Shown here: piece after piece, positions 61,424 through 64,000 of the stretch
Numbering within the stretch: position 1 is the first letter of the stretch
Layout of the letters: each line of letters opens with the position of its first letter
Source: Fibrobacter sp.
GTDB lineage: Bacteria; Fibrobacterota; Fibrobacteria; Fibrobacterales; Fibrobacteraceae
Assembly: GCA_024398835.1 (NCBI GenBank)
Contig: JAKSIK010000003.1
Coordinates: 86,938 to 150,937, forward strand
DNA: 64,000 nucleotides
Direction of reading: 5' to 3'
Translations under genes and position numbers: made by a program
The notes under the pieces: model-generated
Seen by the model: the letters and a program-made list of their open reading frames with translations, nothing else
Database searches by the model: none
Told to the model about the DNA's origin: nothing

Positions 61424-62413
61424 ATGCCTGTTTATTGTTTGGAAGGGCTGGGAGGAAGTGGAAAATCTATCTATATGATAGACCAATACATTATTCCTTG
61501 GCTCCAGCAAAAAAAACATATCTATCATAATATTGAGGGATTGAAAGTTCCCTTTGTTGCGTACCATGCAAATGTTCCCGTTGGTCAAGCGGAATGTTTA
61601 ATTCATCATATTGGGTTAGAATATGAGGAAGTAGACGGGGAATTTATAGAAAAGGAAAATATTGATGCTGTTCGTCATTTTTATAGTGAGGATGGGACGG
61701 GGGCGGTTCTTCCTGCTGGCTCTCTTGTTCTTATTGATGAAGGGCAGAATTATTTTAATTCAAGGGATTTTAAGGAATTATATTCGCGTGAATTAGTGGA
61801 CTATCTTTCTAGAAATCGCCATTATAAACACACTATAGTGTGGGCTACTCAAAATATAGAAGGTGTAGATATTACATTTAGAAGGCAAACACAATATATT
61901 TATTGGCTCGAGCGTGTAGGGGAAAAGTCTTATAGTTCTTTGAAGATTTATGAAGGCTGGATGAAAAACGAATACACAAAACCATATGCTCAAAAAACAT
62001 ACCGATATAATACTGATTTATTTGGGTGCTACAAATCCTATGTCAAGGGAAGCGAGAAAGAAGAAGAACATAGAGAGAAACATAATCGCTGGCTATCTAA
62101 CAAGCCTTTAATGATTGTTATTGTTTTATTTGTAATTCTTGTAATTGTTTCGGTTGTCCGTGGTTCTCCGTTTAAGAAAATCACGCAAACGAGCGAACCT
62201 CAAACGGCAAAATCTGCCGTTACTTTATCCGTAATTCCTCACGAAAACCCCGCCCCGCCCCCCACCTTTAAAGGGCTTCAGCCCGAAGAAGGGGGGGAAG
62301 GGGTGGGGCGATTCTGCTACACTACTTCGTTTTTTGCTGATGGTTTGCAGTGGTTTAAACTTGAAAATGGGAAACTTGTTAATTGGTCGGATGATTTGAA
62401 GGAGTGCGAATAA
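61424..62413 (+). CDS. Zot/pI-like phage assembly ATPase
   Basis: A 329-residue inner-membrane ATPase that drives virion extrusion. N-terminal ATPase domain with Walker A GLGGSGKS (residues 8-15) and Walker B LVLIDEGQNYF (about 101-111), then TQNIEGVDITFRRQTQYIYW, which is typical of Zot/pI. One membrane helix (about 228-247, MIVIVLFVILVIVSVV) leads to a short periplasmic tail with Pro-rich linker (ENPAPPPTF) and two Cys. GTGAGGTGAG precedes the ATG. The stop overlaps the secretin gene start (TAATG). Confidence 0.9.
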   Translation: MPVYCLEGLGGSGKSIYMIDQYIIPWLQQKKHIYHNIEGLKVPFVAYHANVPVGQAECLIHHIGLEYEEVDGEFIEKENIDAVRHFYSEDGTGAVLPAGSLVLIDEGQNYFNSRDFKELYSRELVDYLSRNRHYKHTIVWATQNIEGVDITFRRQTQYIYWLERVGEKSYSSLKIYEGWMKNEYTKPYAQKTYRYNTDLFGCYKSYVKGSEKEEEHREKHNRWLSNKPLMIVIVLFVILVIVSVVRGSPFKKITQTSEPQTAKSAVTLSVIPHENPAPPPTFKGLQPEEGGEGVGRFCYTTSFFADGLQWFKLENGKLVNWSDDLKECE

Positions 62414-63465
62414 TGAAAAAGTTTTTGTTTTTTATTCTTTTCAGCTGGGCGGGGTTTTGTTCTTGGGCGTGGTCTGCCGATTATGAATTTAATGGTTTTT
62501 ATTATTTGGTGGATATTTATAAAACGATTTGTAAAAATTGTCAGTTGGATTTACCACCCGAATATTTACATCAAGAAATATTCTTGAATGTGTCTACGAA
62601 TTCAAAAACTGAATTTGACAAACGATTAATTCAATCTTCCAAGGGGTTGGGGTGGTCATTGAAGGTTGGAAAGAATTATTATTCTGCTTCAAAGATTCAA
62701 AATGACGAAAACATTGTTTTTGTTTCTTGTCTTGATTTGTCGGTAAAAAATGTTCCAAAATATTCTTATTCTGCTGAAAAAAAAGCTGATTCTATACGGT
62801 GCGTGATTCGTGATTCATTAAAGGTTGATTCTTTGCGTGTGGTGGATTCTTTGGCACAAATTAAGGATTCTTTGGCTTTGATTCCTCCATTACCTTTCCG
62901 TGATTATGAATTGAAGTATTTTAATTTTAATAAGGCTTTTGCTGATAAGATGGGTGTAAAATGGGGGGAATTGCTTTGGGCTGGCGATTTGAAAAATATT
63001 GATTTTTTTCATAATTGGACGGCTTCGGCAATAGAAACAAATGATACTTCTTTTAGTTTTCGTGCGGTGTCTTTTGCTCTTGATTCTTCTATTGTCTTGA
63101 ATTGGGGAACCGAGGAGCAAGTCCAAAAGCAAAGTTTTAATGATAACGGGGTTGTTACCACCGATTATGAATGGCGAAACTATGGGCTGGAAGTTCAAAT
63201 AGAAAGTTCTGCAGAACGCATTAAAATGAGTTATACTTTTAGGGAGAAGGACGCAAACACTACTATTTTAAGTGGTTCGGTTGTTGGGTCTCCAAATGAT
63301 ACTTTGGTTTTAAGTGGGGATTATATTCTTAAAAGGGATATTTCAAAGGGTGTGCCTTTGCTGGCTAAAATTCCAATTATTCGTGTTTTCTTTTCTTCGC
63401 TTGAGGTTGTAAGCGAATTTCGTAAATTTTATATATATTTAATTCCAAAAGAGGTAAAAAAATGA
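62413..63465 (+). CDS. Compact pIV-like secretin
   Basis: A 350-residue exported protein. Signal peptide (FLFFILFSWAGFCSWAWSAD), an N0/N1-like domain, a helical linker of repeated DSL words (DSLKVDSLRVVDSLAQIKDS), and a beta-rich C-terminal part ending in the secretin signature GVPLLAKIPIIRVFFSS with EFRKFYIYLIPKEV. It should form the outer-membrane channel for virion exit with the pI-like ATPase. It is shorter than typical pIV (over 400 residues). The in-frame ATG 9 bases upstream is less likely. Its last codons overlap the next ATG (ATGA). Confidence 0.8.
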   Translation: MKKFLFFILFSWAGFCSWAWSADYEFNGFYYLVDIYKTICKNCQLDLPPEYLHQEIFLNVSTNSKTEFDKRLIQSSKGLGWSLKVGKNYYSASKIQNDENIVFVSCLDLSVKNVPKYSYSAEKKADSIRCVIRDSLKVDSLRVVDSLAQIKDSLALIPPLPFRDYELKYFNFNKAFADKMGVKWGELLWAGDLKNIDFFHNWTASAIETNDTSFSFRAVSFALDSSIVLNWGTEEQVQKQSFNDNGVVTTDYEWRNYGLEVQIESSAERIKMSYTFREKDANTTILSGSVVGSPNDTLVLSGDYILKRDISKGVPLLAKIPIIRVFFSSLEVVSEFRKFYIYLIPKEVKK

Positions 63466-63809
63466 AAAAGATCTTTTTTTTCTTGGTGTTTCCTTCCTTC
63501 GTTTTCGCTGGCGGTCTTTCGCAAAGTGAAATGAATGAATATGTTAATTTGGTGAATACTCCACATCCTTTGATAAATAATTGTTGGCTTGCAAATGATG
63601 ATGTTTCACGGGTTTGCTATCAAAGGCATTTTTCAACGTGTTGGGTAAAATTTCCCGCTAATGGTAAAACTTTGGCTGGTGTTGAAAATATGGTCAAATT
63701 GCACGAATGTGCAGAAGCAGACCAACCAACAAATGTTACCGCCACCCAACGGCAAGAATATGCCCGCTTCTTGGAACTGAAGGCAAAACACCTTTCCAGC
63801 CAAAAGTGA
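63462..63809 (+). CDS. Exported phage protein of unknown function, 115 residues
   Basis: Signal peptide (KIFFFLVFPSFVFAGGL), four Cys in the mature part (NNCWLAND, RVCYQRH, STCWVKF, LHECAEA) and a polar helical C terminus. It overlaps the secretin gene by 4 bases. A periplasmic partner of the secretin, or a superinfection-immunity or host-effector protein, are possibilities; none is shown by the sequence. Confidence 0.65.
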   Translation: MKKIFFFLVFPSFVFAGGLSQSEMNEYVNLVNTPHPLINNCWLANDDVSRVCYQRHFSTCWVKFPANGKTLAGVENMVKLHECAEADQPTNVTATQRQEYARFLELKAKHLSSQK

Positions 63810-63839
63810 TTTGGTCAATCAATGAAAATGGCACAATAA

Positions 63840-63919
63840 GAAACGGGCTGAAAACCAAAAAAAATAGCGTAGCGGTTCGGCGAAGCCGAAATTTCTTTTT
63901 GGTTTGAAAAGCCCGTTTC
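63840..63919. repeat. Large nested hairpin in the phage intergenic region
   Basis: An outer imperfect inverted repeat (63840-63861 with 63896-63919; arms start GAAACGGGCT and end AGCCCGTTTC) encloses an inner perfect hairpin TTCGGC/GCCGAA with GAA loop (76-90 of this line, 63876-63890). In Ff phages the region after gene IV holds the packaging signal and replication origins as such hairpins. It could also end the late transcript. Confidence 0.75.
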
Positions 63920-63920
63920 G

Positions 63921-63939
63921 GGTGGGAACTATCCCCACC
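63921..63939. other. Second small hairpin, possible origin element
   Basis: GGTGGG (63921-63926) pairs with CCCACC (63934-63939) across a 7-base loop AACTATC, directly before the direct repeats. Confidence 0.45.
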
Positions 63940-64000
63940 AAAATATATATCAACGGGGCACGGGGATCCCCACCAAAATATATATCAACGGGGCACGGGG
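63931..64000 (+). repeat. Two perfect 35-bp direct repeats in tandem
   Basis: Copies at 63931-63965 and 63966-64000 are identical; each runs from ATCCCCACC through AATATATATC to GGCACGGGG. The junction is the palindrome GGGGATCCCC. The array reaches the window edge and may go on. Iteron, origin or attachment repeat are all possible. Confidence 0.85.

Larger units (their letters stand above)
56645..64000 (+). mobile_element. Filamentous-phage (inovirus-like) prophage, right end outside the window
   Basis: A plus-strand block of tightly packed small genes with several start/stop overlaps, AT-richer than its surroundings, in Ff-like order: early genes, ssDNA-binding candidate, small membrane proteins, 50-residue coat protein, terminator, adsorption protein, pVI-like protein, Zot/pI ATPase, pIV-like secretin, intergenic region with hairpins. 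The left boundary lies between the host promoter (56633) and the start-less ORF (56660); the exact base is unknown. No integrase or transposase is seen. A replication initiator is missing apart from a possible 3' fragment. Confidence 0.85.

Overview
The window looks like chromosome from a Fibrobacter-type bacterium (FCB group). Two proteins carry the Fibrobacter succinogenes major paralogous (FISUMP) domain, and several surface proteins have Ala/Pro/Glu-rich or Ser/Gly-rich linkers. Metabolism looks anaerobic and Gram-negative: a single-chain pyruvate:ferredoxin oxidoreductase, meso-diaminopimelate dehydrogenase, HemL, GatB and several outer-membrane barrels. The species is inferred; nothing here proves it.

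Layout. 0-13 kb: the 3' part of pnp, hemL, a YfhO-type membrane protein, an ArsR-methyltransferase fusion divergent from a PAP2 phosphatase, a FISUMP protein, a porin-like barrel, an OmpA protein, and the minus-strand run mntP-eamA-cvfB. 13-23 kb: tRNA-Asp, an ABC-F ATPase, the run pepA-symporter-trmO, a modular FISUMP lipoprotein, dut, ddh, thiD, then tRNA-Val and a second identical tRNA-Asp. 23-42 kb: envelope proteins, a Ca/Na antiporter, a TPR lipoprotein with its barrel partner, a cysteine-cluster protein with a SprT-like protein, a 1477-residue dehydratase activase, gatB, a PurO-type IMP cyclohydrolase, an M23/LysM hydrolase and tRNA-Pro. 42-56.6 kb: a 0.5 kb hairpin-rich spacer, nifJ, a ThiE-like protein, an HD-GYP regulator coupled to a hybrid histidine kinase, fba, tRNA-Ser directly ahead of rpoZ, an M3 peptidase and a lipoprotein.

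The notable part is 56.6-64 kb, a compact, more AT-rich plus-strand block that I read as a filamentous phage (inovirus) prophage. Its order follows that of Ff phages: the 3' end of a start-less gene, small early genes with an ssDNA-binding candidate, a tiny membrane protein, a 50-residue major coat protein followed at once by a strong terminator, another tiny membrane protein, a long adsorption protein with Ser/Gly linkers, a pVI-like membrane protein, a Zot/pI ATPase, a short pIV-like secretin, and an intergenic region with a nested hairpin and two perfect 35-bp direct repeats. Two features are unusual. A cytosine-methyltransferase-like gene sits between the pVI-like and pI-like genes. The replication gene seems to be cut by the integration point, leaving only its tail at the left end, so the rest should lie beyond base 64000.

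Expression signals. Three host tRNA transcription units have a TTGACA-like -35 and a TATATTTG -10. Several host coding genes have a similar TANNTT element only 6-9 bases before the ATG and no Shine-Dalgarno, which suggests leaderless mRNAs. Many prophage genes instead carry a GTGAGGT-type ribosome-binding site.
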